Assembly (NCBI GenBank): GCA_016618085.1 | Contig: JABLTG010000052.1 | Coordinates: 42,356 to 106,355, forward strand | Length of the DNA: 64,000 nucleotides | Origin: Neovahlkampfia damariscottae | Lineage: Eukaryota; Heterolobosea; Selenaionea; Neovahlkampfiida; Neovahlkampfiidae | Direction of reading: 5' to 3' | In this document: positions 53,809-64,000 of the stretch, piece after piece | Layout: each line of letters begins with the position of its first letter | How positions within the stretch are numbered: position 1 is the stretch's first letter | The notes under the pieces: model-generated | The model's database searches: none | The model's input: only the letters and a program-made list of their open reading frames with translations | Told to the model about the DNA's origin: nothing | Made by a program: the position numbers and the translations under genes

Positions 53809-54754
53809 ATGAAGAACTTTGTTGTTTTTCTGTTACTTGTGCTGGTGCTCACAACAATGTCCATGCCTATTGATTGCTCAATGAGTGCAAGACTTTTAGA
53901 AGAAAACGAAGAAGAGTTTACAGTCCTCTCAGGAGATCCATGCGAAGGTAAAAATGAAAACAACATTAACAAATTTGAAAGATGGAAGAGTTTGTGAACA
54001 TAAATGTAGTTGTGGAAAAAAAGTTTTATTTAGAGTTGACAACTTAATGAGAACAAATACAGACTTCAAAACAGTTTTTAAAAAAGTTTGCATTCAAAAC
54101 AAATACGAAGTTTATCAAACAACATCAGGTAGAAAAGGAAAAAAAAAAACAATTACAACTGGTGGTCTTGACAAAGGTTTCATGTATTCACAATTACAAA
54201 AAGCTTTAAGGACTGTTGGAAAATCAAAACATTACAGAAGAATCAATAGAGGATTTGGATATCTTTATCATTCTATTATGGCTCCTGTTGAACTTAAGAA
54301 AACAAGAAACCCAAGAAAAGGTGTTAATAGGCGCATTGATTATGCTGCTGTTTACTTAGCCGGTCTTGCTCTTCAATTACGTGATTTTCTCCATGTCTGT
54401 GCAAAGAATCCAGATTGGAAAATAAAAGTGAACAAAAGAGTCAACTCCATCTTCAATAATTACAACAGAAAAAATTATAACAAATACGTTGAAAAATCAG
54501 CAAAACCAAAAGGAAGTGCTATCAAGGCTGCAAAATCCATGAAAACAGAGGTAATGAAATACTTAAGAAAAGAAAATAAAAGTACAATGAAGTATTGCTC
54601 TTGTTCAAAATTAAGAGGAAGTCACAGAGTTTCATATATCCGAAAAACAAGAAGAAAAGGAGGATATGATAGAACAGTTTCATATAAATTTGTTAACTTT
54701 ACTTCATACATCAAAAAAATCGATCGAACTTGCAAAAAAAAATGCCACAAATAA
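53809..54754 (+). CDS. Secreted basic Cys-rich protein, unknown family
   Basis: Two exons (intron of about 38 nt at 53947). A strong signal peptide (MKNFVVFLLLVLVLTTMSMP) is followed by an acidic propeptide-like stretch (RLLEENEEEFTVL). The mature part is highly basic with clustered Cys: CEDGRVCEHKCSCGKKVLFR at the front and KYCSCSKLRGSHRVSYI, CKKKCHK at the end, spaced by a Lys/Arg/Asn/Tyr-rich middle (FGYLYHSIMAPVELKKTRN, YAAVYLAGLALQLRDFLHV). About 300 residues. I do not recognise the family. The architecture suggests a cleaved, disulfide-stabilised extracellular or lysosomal protein (inference). Confidence 0.55.
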
Positions 54755-54850
54755 AATTTCAGTTTTTAAAAGAATTTCAGATCCCATGTTGTTACAAAAG
54801 ATACTTCCATTGTAGGTAAAAAAGATTTTTAATTATTGAATTCATTTGAT

Positions 54851-55853
54851 TTAGATTTGGGCAAGTACTTCAATTTCGAGGGTCTTAAACTTGTAAGTGC
54901 CTCCCATGATGTTTTTAATTCCTTCTGATCCATAATATTCTCCAATAACTGTATATGAGTATCCCAAATTTGAATAAGATCCATCAAGAGTGTTGCTATT
55001 GTTGCAAATGTGAATATCCTATAGTTGTAAATCATTAATTATTTTTGCTTACATGACCTCCGCCGAAAGTACAGTGATATGATGAATGATCATAAATTGA
55101 ATGTGAAACAGCATGAGGAGCATCTTGTTTGTATTTCATCAGTTCTCTTTCATCTGAAGTTTTCAAAGAGAAAATGAAATTATCTTTGTGATATCTGTAA
55201 TTTCCAGTTGATGCCCAAGGGATTGCATTGAATCCACCAAATACATTTCCATTTTCTGATTTGATGACACACAAAGTTTTACCTTGGTGATTGCATTTTG
55301 AATGAAATGTAGAAGATTCAAACCCATCAACACTTGCTTTATAAATTAACTTCCATTTTCCGTTAAATTCACACCATTCATCAATTGTTGCCAACTCTCC
55401 TAATGAGATGAGTGATGATGGCGATTGAAAAGGCCAAGGAAGTGTGTAGAATTCAAATTCATTTTTTAGTTCGATTAACAATTTTTTGTCTGTAGGAAAA
55501 GTTACATTTTTCATTGAACCACTTTCTCGAAGAAAACTTAACACATATTTGAAAAGAGATCCATCTCTATCAATAAAATATCTTCCTTGTTTGTCAGTGG
55601 GTATTTCAAATCTTCCTGAAAAATTGGAAGTAAAATAATTTTCTTCTTGATTAATTTTTTGAGACAGAGTTGATTTGAATGTTGAATAATACATTCCACC
55701 AACATTTAATTCCAATATATCACTATCATTAAAATTGACTCTCTTGATTAATTCTTTTTGTTTTTCCCAGTCCTTTTTTTCACTATCAATCACTTTCTTC
55801 ATGGATTTAGCTTTTTGCATGAATATGTTGAATGTATCGTCAAGGTTTTCCAT
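54851..55853 (-). CDS. KCTD-type BTB + TLDc protein
   Basis: Two exons joined by a roughly 28-nt intron near 55035. After a short coiled coil (AKSMKKVIDSEKKDWEKQK), the BTB of KCTD/T1 type is clear: ILELNVGGMYYSTFKSTL, then ENYFTSNFSGRFEIPTDKQG, then RYFIDRDGSLFKYVLSFLRE. Then TLDc: KWKLIYKASVDGFESSTFHS, NVFGGFNAIPWASTGNYRYH, YHCTFGGGHDIHICNNSNT (join) and KTLEIEVLAQI. KCTD BTBs form oligomers and some recruit Cullin-3. TLDc is of unclear biochemical role, linked to oxidative stress responses. It is a second BTB-TLDc gene in the window, with a different BTB class from the one at 39257. Confidence 0.82.
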
Positions 55854-56041
55854 TTTTTTTTGGTGGGCAATTTTTTTAAAAGCTATTTATAAAGAACTAT
55901 TTGAAATTTCGAAAACTAAAAATAGAATGAACAAATTTCAACTCATCAATGTCCTATTTTGAAGAATCATTCTCATTCATTTTTGAAAAAAAATTGACAA
56001 ACCGAGTGAGGTCCTTTGCTTTGAAGTTTACTGTTTTTTTC

Positions 56042-56046
56042 ATTGG
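56042..56046 (+). promoter_or_regulatory. ATTGG element before BRCT-F-box gene
   Basis: CATTGGTGAATGAG, 8 nt before the chosen ATG at 56055. Confidence 0.4.
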
Positions 56047-56054
56047 TGAATGAG

Positions 56055-57470
56055 ATGAAAAGAAAAATGGAAACCACCTCCACAAAAAACAAAAAAATGA
56101 AAACCAGATTGTTTGAAGGTATAAACTTTCAAGTTTATTTAGAAACAGAGAAAAAAAAAGAAGCTGAAAAGATTATTATTGAGAATGGAGGGATGATTTT
56201 ATCTGAACATTCAATAGTTGTAACTTCTGATGAGTATATAAAAACATTTCCAAAAGATCTATACTACAAAGAATTGAAACATAATTTCTTGAAACCTACT
56301 TGGTTCTCTGTTGAATTTTTAAAAACAGTTGTGGAAAAAAATCAAAAATTTCCATTGTATTCAGTTATGAATTCTGGAGTTTCAAAAAATGACGCGCTCA
56401 AAATGAACTGGGAAAAAATTGATGATTTCTTTGATTACAATAATTGGAAAGAAAAATACAAATTTTTAGAACAACAACCAAAGAAAACTTTGTCAAAAGA
56501 AAACTGCCAATTTTTTTTTGGAAGTGATGTTGATTCTGTGATTGTTTCATTTTTAAGTTTACCAGATGTTTTAAATTTAAAGTTTATAAACAAAAAAACA
56601 AAAGATTTCATCCAAAAAGATTTTATTTGGAAAAATTTATGTGAGAATTTTTTTTTGAACAACTCTAGCATTATGAAAAACAAAAATTTTGATGTAAAGC
56701 CAAAGAGTTGGTATTTATATTTTCGACAAAAAATTTATCCTTTAATGCTTCAGTTGAATGAATTCAAAAACCCAACACAATTTTCCACTGGCATAAAGAT
56801 CTCCAGAAAAAGAGCTTTAAAAGAATTAAAAATAGGAGCATCAAAAATTGGTGGATCACCAGATTTACCAAAGAATATGGAAATACCAGAAAATTCATTA
56901 TTAGCACTACAATTAAACTTGGAAGAAGTTTCAAGAGATAATTTTTTATGTTGGAATTTACCAAAGACTGGAATGTTATATTTTTTTATTACTCTTCCTG
57001 GGTTTGAAACTGGATTCCAAGAATTTGGAAAAGTGATGTATTACAGTGGAGATGTTTCAAATTTAAAAAGAGTTGCGAATCCAACCATTGGCTACGCGAA
57101 TGACGAAGAATATGAAGAAATTTTATCTTTTCCAATGGTGGATTATTTATTATTTGAATCAGAAATTAAACTTTTTGAAAGTGTTGTGGTGCAAACAAAA
57201 GAAAATCACATTGAATTCAAAGAAGGACATTTGATGATGAACTGGGATGAAGGTCAAATGAAACCAGAATTTCCATTTGTTATGGGTGATTTGAAAGAAT
57301 GTAAGGATTTTTCAAATCAAAAGCTGTTTCAAATTATGCAGCCATTTTCCAGCTGTGGATGTGACTACTTCTTTTTTCAATTTATTTTGCCAACTGAACT
57401 TCTTGATGATTTAGAAAATGAAAGTACATGGGAAAAATGTCAAGTCGGAGGAAAGTTATATTCTGTTTAA
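56055..57470 (+). CDS. BRCT-like + F-box + YwqG/DUF1963 protein
   Basis: About 471 residues, intronless. Residues ~20-105 look like a BRCT domain: LFEGINFQVYLETEKKKEAE, KIIIENGGMILSEHSIVVT, and the aromatic strand LKPTWFSVEFLKTVV. An F-box follows at ~165-215 (GSDVDSVIVSFLSLPDVLNL, KFINKKTKDFIQKDFIWKNL). The C-terminal half is DUF1963/YwqG-like: ASKIGGSPDLPKNMEIP, LLALQLNLEEVS, GMLYFFITLPGFETGFQ and FPFVMGDLKECKDF. DUF1963 proteins are uncharacterized beta-rich folds. F-box suggests an SCF adaptor and BRCT suggests a DNA-damage or phosphopeptide link. BRCT is the least certain domain. Confidence 0.62.
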   Translation: MKRKMETTSTKNKKMKTRLFEGINFQVYLETEKKKEAEKIIIENGGMILSEHSIVVTSDEYIKTFPKDLYYKELKHNFLKPTWFSVEFLKTVVEKNQKFPLYSVMNSGVSKNDALKMNWEKIDDFFDYNNWKEKYKFLEQQPKKTLSKENCQFFFGSDVDSVIVSFLSLPDVLNLKFINKKTKDFIQKDFIWKNLCENFFLNNSSIMKNKNFDVKPKSWYLYFRQKIYPLMLQLNEFKNPTQFSTGIKISRKRALKELKIGASKIGGSPDLPKNMEIPENSLLALQLNLEEVSRDNFLCWNLPKTGMLYFFITLPGFETGFQEFGKVMYYSGDVSNLKRVANPTIGYANDEEYEEILSFPMVDYLLFESEIKLFESVVVQTKENHIEFKEGHLMMNWDEGQMKPEFPFVMGDLKECKDFSNQKLFQIMQPFSSCGCDYFFFQFILPTELLDDLENESTWEKCQVGGKLYSV

Positions 57471-57505
57471 TCATTTTTTTTATAATTTAAAAATAAAAAA
57501 TTAAT

Positions 57506-57874
57506 TTATTCAATTGAATTTTTTAAAGAAAATACAGAGAAGCCAAATACATGACCTGATACTACAGCAATAAATATTCCAAAATTATATGACATCAAAG
57601 CAAGCATGATTAAATAACTTAAACCTAAATGAAATGCATAAGATGATAATTTCAGAATTGAATATAATATTTTCATTCCTGTGTTTTTATAATACATTTT
57701 CTCATGTAACAAATATCCCAAAAATTCTAAAAAGACACTCATCATGAAAACCATAACAAGTGTAAATAAATAAACTGTGAGATTGTCGTCATTTTTTAAA
57801 AATGAAAAAATCATAGTGTCATAATTTAATCCAATGTAAAAAGAATCTCTGTGTCCATGTCCTTCATGATTCAT
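57506..57874 (-). CDS. CTR-type copper transporter
   Basis: 122 residues, intronless. Three hydrophobic segments: VYLFTLVMVFMMSVFLEFLG, LSSYAFHLGLSYLIMLALMS and FGIFIAVVSGHVFGFSVF. The second contains the CTR MxxxM copper-relay motif (MLALM) and the third contains the GxxxG helix-packing motif (GHVFG). The N-terminus is His/Met-poor but has HEGHGHRD, a possible extracellular copper ligand. CTR proteins trimerise to import Cu(I). Size and topology fit. It is divergent from the MGRN1-like gene, with shared elements ATTGG at 57906-57910 and CCAAT at 57922-57926. Confidence 0.82.
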   Translation of the reverse strand: MNHEGHGHRDSFYIGLNYDTMIFSFLKNDDNLTVYLFTLVMVFMMSVFLEFLGYLLHEKMYYKNTGMKILYSILKLSSYAFHLGLSYLIMLALMSYNFGIFIAVVSGHVFGFSVFSLKNSIE

Positions 57875-57965
57875 TCTCTTGCAACAATTTTAGAACAATC
57901 TGATGATTGGAACATTTTAAACCAATCATATTTTATAACGAACAACAAAAAGTTCAAGTTGATTT

Positions 57966-58919
57966 ATGGGTAATTCTCTTTACTTTAGAGATAGTTCAGA
58001 TGCTTATAACCCAAGTGAAGCTCCTGTTTTGATGTACGGTGGTCCTCCTACATTTGGACCAAATTCTTATTTAAATCAATCACAATACGATTTTTTTTCA
58101 TCAAACGTAAATTAAAAAATAATTTTTATAATTTTAAAGGAACCTACTGAGCTTCCAGTTGTACCAAAAATAAAAAAAACAATGTTAGTCAAAAGTAAAT
58201 TAAATTTACTTAAAAACTCATTATTGCTGGTTCCTTCTTCTGAATTAAGTTATATAGTTCAATTTGACGTCAATTCAGAAATACCTTTTGAAGTTTCGAT
58301 TTGTCTTTTGTCATCAGAAAAACAGTACTTAAACTATTAATTTAATTTCTTTTTTTAGCCCAGATGACTTTCTATTACAAATACCAAATGTACAAATGAA
58401 AAATGAAAAAACAGTAACATACACAAGTCATTTAGACTATCCAATTGATATGAATATTTATCAAGATGATTCAGTTACCTCTTATCCATTGCTAATTCAA
58501 TTAAAATCAACTGAAAAAGACGAGAATAATGAATATCAGTATCAATTGAATTATTGTTCGATAGATAAAGTTGAAAATAAAAATGACTTTACCATAAACT
58601 TGATGAAACAAAAAATTATCCTAAAAGGTTCGGAAAATTAAATTTCATTTAAAAAAAAACAGGACAAGTATTTGAACTCACTGGAGAAATTTATGGAAAT
58701 GAACAAGAAGATTTAATGAATGAAGATTCAAAGAATTGTGTTATTTGTATCGCTGAAGAAGCAGATGTGGCTGTATTACCTTGTAGACATATGTGCTTGT
58801 GTCTTGGTTGCGCAAAACTATTAAAACAACAATCCAATAAATGTCCACTTTGTAGAACTATCATAGAATCAATTGTTAAAATACCAATTGAAGGCTCAAA
58901 CAACATTCAAGAAGTTTAA
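57966..58919 (+). CDS. MGRN1/LOG2-like RING E3 ubiquitin ligase
   Basis: Several exons with about 30-nt introns (near 58108, 58330 and 58640). It starts MGNSLYF, a myristoylation consensus. The middle holds the conserved beta-rich domain of this family (LNLLKNSLLLVPSSELSYIV, QFDVNSEIPFEVSICL, ... GQVFELTGEIYG). The C-terminal RING is CVICIAEEADVAVLPCRHMC, then LCLGCAKLLKQQSNKCPLCR, then TIIESIVKIPI. RING plus N-myristoyl Gly and the LPCRHMCLC motif are typical of mahogunin/LOG2 ligases at membranes. Likely ubiquitinates membrane cargo; target unknown. Confidence 0.78.
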
Positions 58920-58990
58920 AATTTTTAATAAAAATAATTTTTTTTTTTCTTTTTTTTATTGGTTGCTTTTGTTGGTTTTTGTTTGAATTG

Positions 58991-61900
58991 ATGGAAGACC
59001 CAGAGGAAAAAAATGAGAATGTTATACAGATATTTAATGAATTTCAACCAACTTCTAATGGACTTGTAAAGAAAAGAAAAGAAGAAGAAACACCAAAATT
59101 TGAAATTAAAAGAGAAACTTCGATACCTCAAAAATCTTCTTCATTTACAAAGTTTTTATTGATTTATATTAACGTTTTAGTTATGAATATCAAAGTGGTA
59201 GATTTTTATATTCTATTTCTACCTTGGTACCTTTAATATTGGGTTTATTTCCAATACTAGCTTTGACTGGAAAATTGTAACTGAAAAAAACAACTAAAAC
59301 TTCACTACAGTTCCATTGCTATCATGGTATTCGGATTGACTATAGTTTACATTTTGGATTTTTTATCATTTTCACGTTTTACCTTACCTACATTTTGGGC
59401 AACCATTGGAATATTTTGGGCATTCACATACTTTTCTTCATTGATGTGGTTATGGTAATTTGAAACAAAAATTAAACTTTAACAAAGGACTTCTTTTTTT
59501 AATGCTTTTATTCTTGCTCATGCTGGATTGTATGTAATAACATTTGGGTTTTGGGGCAGTTTACATTCAAATTATTTTAAAAATTGGTCACCAGAATTGA
59601 CAATATTATTTGAAAGATTACTTGTTTCAGTAGGTCCTATTGTCTGTATGCCTTTAGTAATGTCTGTCGTTATAGCTGTGAATGGAATTGAAAATTCACC
59701 TTATTATCTCTCTTTGTATTTATGTGCTGTTTGCTATTTTTTTGTGTCACCAAAAAGAAGCTCTTTTAAAGTTGGAAAAGATGATGAAAATGTTTATATT
59801 CAACAAAGAAATGAATCAATGATACTTGTTTTGTTGACTCAATTTTTACCTTGTTTGTTTTACCTCATCATCATTCATCAATCATTTAAATTTTCACCAA
59901 ATCAAATTATCAATTTTTTCATGCTCCTGTCAATGCCAACTTTATTTTTTTTCACAAAACCAAATCAATTTTTATGGTTTTGGTACAAAGAAGATATTCA
60001 TGCATTTAAGAAAAATTTGATAATTTTCACAGCAAGTTTTATGATTTTATGTTGGTTGGAATTTCACATTATTTTTAAACGATATTCATACCTGTTTATG
60101 ATGCCAGCACCTTATAGTTATATTGTTGTTTCAGTTGGATTGTACACAGCTCTTGGAGTATTTTTAATTCAAAATAGATTCATTTCAGTTTTCCTTGCTT
60201 GTGTTTCAAGTTCTTCAGCTGCTGTTGCTTTGGGTTTTCCAATGTGGATTATACCAGTTGTTTCATTGGCTGGATTTTGTGGAAGCTCTTTTTATTATTC
60301 AAAATCTTTCACTCAATATCTTTTATTTGCTGGTTCATCAAGTATTACTGTAATTTGGTGGTTACATAAATCCTTCACATTTTTGGATTATGAATTTAAA
60401 TTGACTATCCTTCCAATTGATTGGACGATGAGTATGACTGATACAACTTATTTAATTAGTTTACTTTTTATCTTTTTGGTATCAACTCCAATTTTTGCAT
60501 TGAAGAAAATACAATTTTTGACAACAGCCTCACTATTTTTATCAGCAATTTCACTTGCTGTTTTGGAACAATTACTTTATGAACAAGGAGAAGGATTTTA
60601 TTCAAATAATTTCGTTTTGCTTACAACTGTATTGGGAATTATTTTATCATTGGCACTATACAACAAGAATCGAATATCCGTCAACGGAGCAAGTGTCCTT
60701 TTAGCATTATTTTTTTCAAAGCTCGGTATTTTTTTGTTGCCAAATCGTATGGTTATGATTGCTGCTTTTGCAACTTCAGTTACCTTTACAAGAATCTATA
60801 TGTCAGAAACACTTCGTCCAATTTATGGTTGGGGTTATTTCTTAATCACAGGATCTTCATTATTCGTTTTTAGACACAATCTATTAGAACCAATGGCAGA
60901 ATTTGCATTAGGTGAAATTACAGAAAGTAGATTGCTTGGATTAGTTGTATTATCATTGGGAATATTCGTTCTTCCACTTTCTTATAAATTTATGAAACAA
61001 ATTAAATTAATGAGGAAATTGAACATATTTTTGATTGTAATAGGTAGCATATGGTCATTCGCTCAGCCTTCTATGTCAACTACATCTTGGATTCCATGGA
61101 TTATGATACTTGTTGTAATATTTCTCTTGTTGAATGTGTTAGAAATTATTAATTTACCAAACAATACCTACACAAGATCATTGTTATTTTTATTCATTGG
61201 AGTTTCATTTGGATTAGGTTTCAGTGGAACTTGGTTATATAGTTATCATACAATGGCATTAACATGTTGCATTTTTGTGTTGGCAATATTTGTATTGTAC
61301 TCCGCTCATTTTCCAATTGTTGGAGGTTACAAATCATGTTTATCAATTTATTTTGGATTTTTAACACTTCTTCCAATTACTTATTTCACGACATATCAAA
61401 AAATTGAAATTTTGTCATTGTTTAATGCCTTGAATATCTTTTTGGCAATTATAATCAAATTCAAATTAAGTGGACAACCTTTATTGAACGCTACAAGAAA
61501 AGATACAACTGGAATGAGTGTCCCAGACTCAGATGAGTTAGCATTGGTTTCAAATACAGCAACATTTTTCAGTTACTTGATTGGGGTTGTGTTGGTGACT
61601 TTAATTGATCCAACCAAACCATTTACGTACATTTTATTGTCAGCTTTGTTTTTGTTGTTGAATCGTGATAGCAAATTCCTTGTTGAATTTTTAGAACCGA
61701 CTAGATATTTGATAGTTGTTGCTTCAATTCAAATTTCAATGGTTGTTTATTTCTTGAATGATATTTTTGTGGTCTTAAAAGTCGCCGAATCCTTGGATGA
61801 TGTTTTACCTGACATTTTCACAAACATTGGAATTTTGTTATTGATAATCCCATGTCATGCTATATTTGATCTATTCTTATGGAAACTAAAAAGACCAAAT

Positions 61901-62059
61901 GTGAATCAAGTTTTTTTTTCAGCAATTCCTTGCTTCATTGCAATTTTGCTTGTAAAATATGCATCGCTGTATTGGTTGGGCATTATTGGATGTTTTGGCG
62001 CAGTTTTACAAATTTTTACAGCAACTCAATGGTCAAGACAAGTCACTTTTCCAATTTAA
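58991..62059 (+). CDS. Very large polytopic membrane protein, unknown
   Basis: Four exons. Short introns (about 29, 33 and 33 nt) lie near 59150, 59280 and 59455, and the last exon carries 843+ residues. A Glu/Lys-rich cytosolic N-terminus (MEDPEEKNENVIQIF) leads into roughly two dozen hydrophobic helices (FLYSISTLVPLILGLFPILA, SLYLCAVCYFFV, WIIPVSLAGFCGSSF, and so on). Loops carry few charges. No transporter signature is recognised. Its size and repeat-free helix content might suit a plant NEF1-like membrane protein, but that is a guess. Function unknown; location likely ER or another endomembrane. Confidence 0.7.
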
Positions 62060-62095
62060 ATTTTATTTTTTTGTTTATTTTTTTTATTATCACTG

Positions 62096-62100
62096 ATTGG
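62096..62100 (+). promoter_or_regulatory. ATTGG element before RCC1-EGF gene
   Basis: CTGATTGGTTGTT, about 40 nt upstream of the ATG at 62141, with a further CCAAT at about 62117. Confidence 0.4.
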
Positions 62101-62140
62101 TTGTTAATTTCTCTCACCAATCACATTTTGTTACACATCA

Positions 62141-64000
62141 ATGATGAACCAACAACTAATATTCTTGATAGAAATATGGTAAGAAATAGTTGATTTACTG
62201 ATAAAATTTTTTAGTCTAATCCATGTGATATTATCAAATACCATTGGTTTTGAGGCTTTGTCAATTCCTGTTGGTGGAAACACAGAATATCAACTTGGGT
62301 ATGGAAACAACATCTCTGTAAAAGAATTTAACATATCAAAACCTATAGAACTGGACATTATGATATCACCACCAAAAACTCTTTCCTCTTATATCGCTGC
62401 TGGCTGGTTCAATTCGTTTTTTTTTGAAAAATCTTCAGGACTTGGATATTGTGTGGGTTTAGGAGATGTAAGAGCCTTTTTTTTTTCAAAAATTTCCAGA
62501 CAGGTCAACTTATGAATGGTGTTATTGGAAGCTTGAAAGATGTTGGTTCAACAGGTAGCACTTTTCTTGGAATGTCAATTCAAAAATTGTCCGCCTCAAG
62601 AAATCACACTCTAATTGCTAATTCCAATAAAATATATGCTGTTGGTAGTAATATTGTAAGAAAATTTTTTTTTTCTCAAAAATAGTACGGGCAATGTGGT
62701 CGAGTATTTTCTGATGTTTATTTGGAAGATTATCTCGAAATTTCTGGTGTATCTGGAAATAATGTTGCAGCTGGTGAATTTCATTCACTTGTTGTACTGA
62801 CGAATGGAAGTGTTATGGCATTCGGAAGAAATAATGTAACTTTTATTGAACTCATTTATTTTTCATGTAGAAAGGACAATTAGGTTTAGGCACTTCAGGA
62901 TCAATTTCTACACCGACCGTGATACCTGGCTTAGAAAATATCACAGAAATTGCAGCAGGAAGATCTCATTCCTTATTCTTATCAAATAACAGTGAACTTT
63001 ATGTTACAGGAGACAATCAAGTTTTCTTTTTTTTTTACTGAAATTTTTTTTCAAAGTTTGGACAATTAGGTGATGGAACTTTCACTGATAAAAATCTCCC
63101 AACACTACTTTCACCAATTATTCCTGGAATAACCGGAATCGAAGCTTTTGACCACACAGTTTTGGTCACAGCAACAAAAGTGTACAGTTTTGGTTTAAAC
63201 ACAGTTATTTCTTTCAATTTTGGTTAAAATTTTTTCAATAGTATGGACAACTTGGAAATGGACAGACGAAAAATCTTAACACTCCATATGAAATTTCATC
63301 AATTCCTAGACCTCGAAATATTTCAGTTGGTTTTGGTTTCACTCTGGTATCAACGTATAAAACACAAGTCTACCGGTTTGGAAGCAATGATGTTTGTGAA
63401 AAAAAAACTAAAAATGTTCAATAGCAAGGTCAACTTGGTCTCAATTTTGCAACCAATTTAACAACTCCGACGTTATGGCCTGGGGTTTTGGGCGTCGTTT
63501 CAATTACAACAGGATACGAGCACACAATTCTTGCAATTTCTAATCTAACCTGTTATGGAATACAAGCTTTTGATCCTACTGTTTGTTCTGGTCATGGAGG
63601 ATGTATAAGTACAAATTGCTCCTGTGATGATGGTTATGTTGGATTAGATTGTTCAGCATTCACATGTGGTGGGAAAAATGCATCAGATCCAATTGTTTGC
63701 TCTTCTCATGGAACATGCGTTGGAGGTAATAATTGTAGTTGTTCCAGTAATTATACTGGTGATGAATGTGAGTTCAATAAATGCTTTGGAGTTGGGGAAA
63801 ACAGTCCATTAGTATGCTCAGGAAATGGAGCTTGTGTGGGGACTGATACATGCACTTGTAATTCAACTCATGGAGGAAATGAATGCCAAACACCAATATG
63901 TTTTGGAACCCTTGGTACTAATGCTTCTGTATGCTCCTCCAAAGGCTCTTGTATATCACCAAATATATGTAATTGCTCATTTGGGTATATTGGTAGCAAA
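62141..64000 (+). CDS. RCC1-propeller + EGF-repeat secreted/surface protein, 3' end outside window
   Basis: The ATG at 62141 gives a hydrophobic leader (MNQQLIFLIEICLIHVILS). Seven RCC1 blades follow (CVGLGDTGQLMNG, AVGSNIYGQCGR, AFGRNNKGQLGLG, VTGDNQFGQLGDG, SFGLNTYGQLGNG, RFGSNDQGQLGLN). Each is on its own exon, and the six phase-0 introns fall just before xGQL. The protein then changes to EGF/tenascin-type Cys-rich repeats (CSGHGGCISTNCSCDDGYVG, CSSHGTCVGGNNCSCSSNYT, CSGNGACVGTDTCTC) encoded without introns and still open at the window end. RCC1-EGF hybrids are a lineage-typical surface protein class in heteroloboseans. Probably an extracellular adhesion or recognition protein (inference). 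Confidence 0.8.

Overview
This is a gene-dense, strongly AT-rich protist nuclear window with about 50 protein genes on both strands. Coding regions are cut by very short GT-AG introns, mostly about 27-46 nt, and neighbouring genes are often separated by fewer than 100 nt (4-20 nt in several convergent pairs). Gene content points to a free-living amoeboflagellate, most likely a heterolobosean such as Naegleria or a relative. The pointers are a fused DHFR-thymidylate synthase, DUF4116 repeats, a 7TM-RGS receptor, an RWP-RK protein, a plant-type A_thal_3526 protein, a secreted beta-amylase, and many BTB/TLDc/F-box/RCC1-EGF proteins. The taxonomic assignment is inference. Mitochondrial genes (bL33m, two mitochondrial carriers) argue for a normal respiring mitochondrion.

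Layout. 1-9.5 kb: the 3' end of an AIFM2-like oxidoreductase, an RWP-RK protein, a UBZ-SAM-SAP (SLX4-like) DNA-repair scaffold, JMJD7 hydroxylase, bL33m, an A_thal_3526-domain protein and MSH2. 9.9-21.7 kb: an F-box/EF1A-like GTPase fusion, a pyrophosphatase remnant, two mitochondrial carriers, ankyrin proteins, an alpha-1,3-fucosyltransferase, MOB1, a COPI-associated-like membrane protein with an in-frame stop, and Misato. 21.7-33.2 kb: two tandem SIRT7-type sirtuins, a class 3 lipase, a DUF84/YjjX-like protein, a broken acyl-CoA synthetase, DHFR-TS, a glutaredoxin-like protein, an ABHD1/3 hydrolase and two adjacent 2OG-Fe(II) oxygenases. 33.4-46.2 kb: a methyltransferase-ARMT1 fusion, an F-box/LRR protein, an alpha/beta hydrolase, a LIN37-like protein, a UIM-discoidin-BTB-BACK-TLDc protein, METTL9, a DOMON-7TM-RGS receptor, a kelch protein and AMMECR1. 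46.2-64 kb: beta-amylase, a Lys-rich coiled coil, a RhaT-like transporter, a DUF4116 protein, SRP receptor beta, an unknown secreted protein, KCTD-TLDc, BRCT-F-box-DUF1963, a CTR copper transporter, an MGRN1-like E3, a very large polytopic membrane protein and a 3'-truncated RCC1-EGF protein.

There is no operon logic; genes are monocistronic housekeeping and signalling genes. Three things stand out. First, fused architectures: class I methyltransferase + ARMT1 phosphatase, F-box + EF1A-like GTPase with an altered catalytic motif, and BRCT + F-box + DUF1963. Second, an ATTGG/CCAAT element lies within a few to about 60 nt of almost every start codon, which looks like a core promoter signal. Third, introns are tiny, often cut P-loops or nucleophile elbows, and in one gene sit at exactly the same codon position in six consecutive RCC1 repeats.

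Exon joins were made by eye from GT/AG, frame and family similarity. No alignment or search was run.
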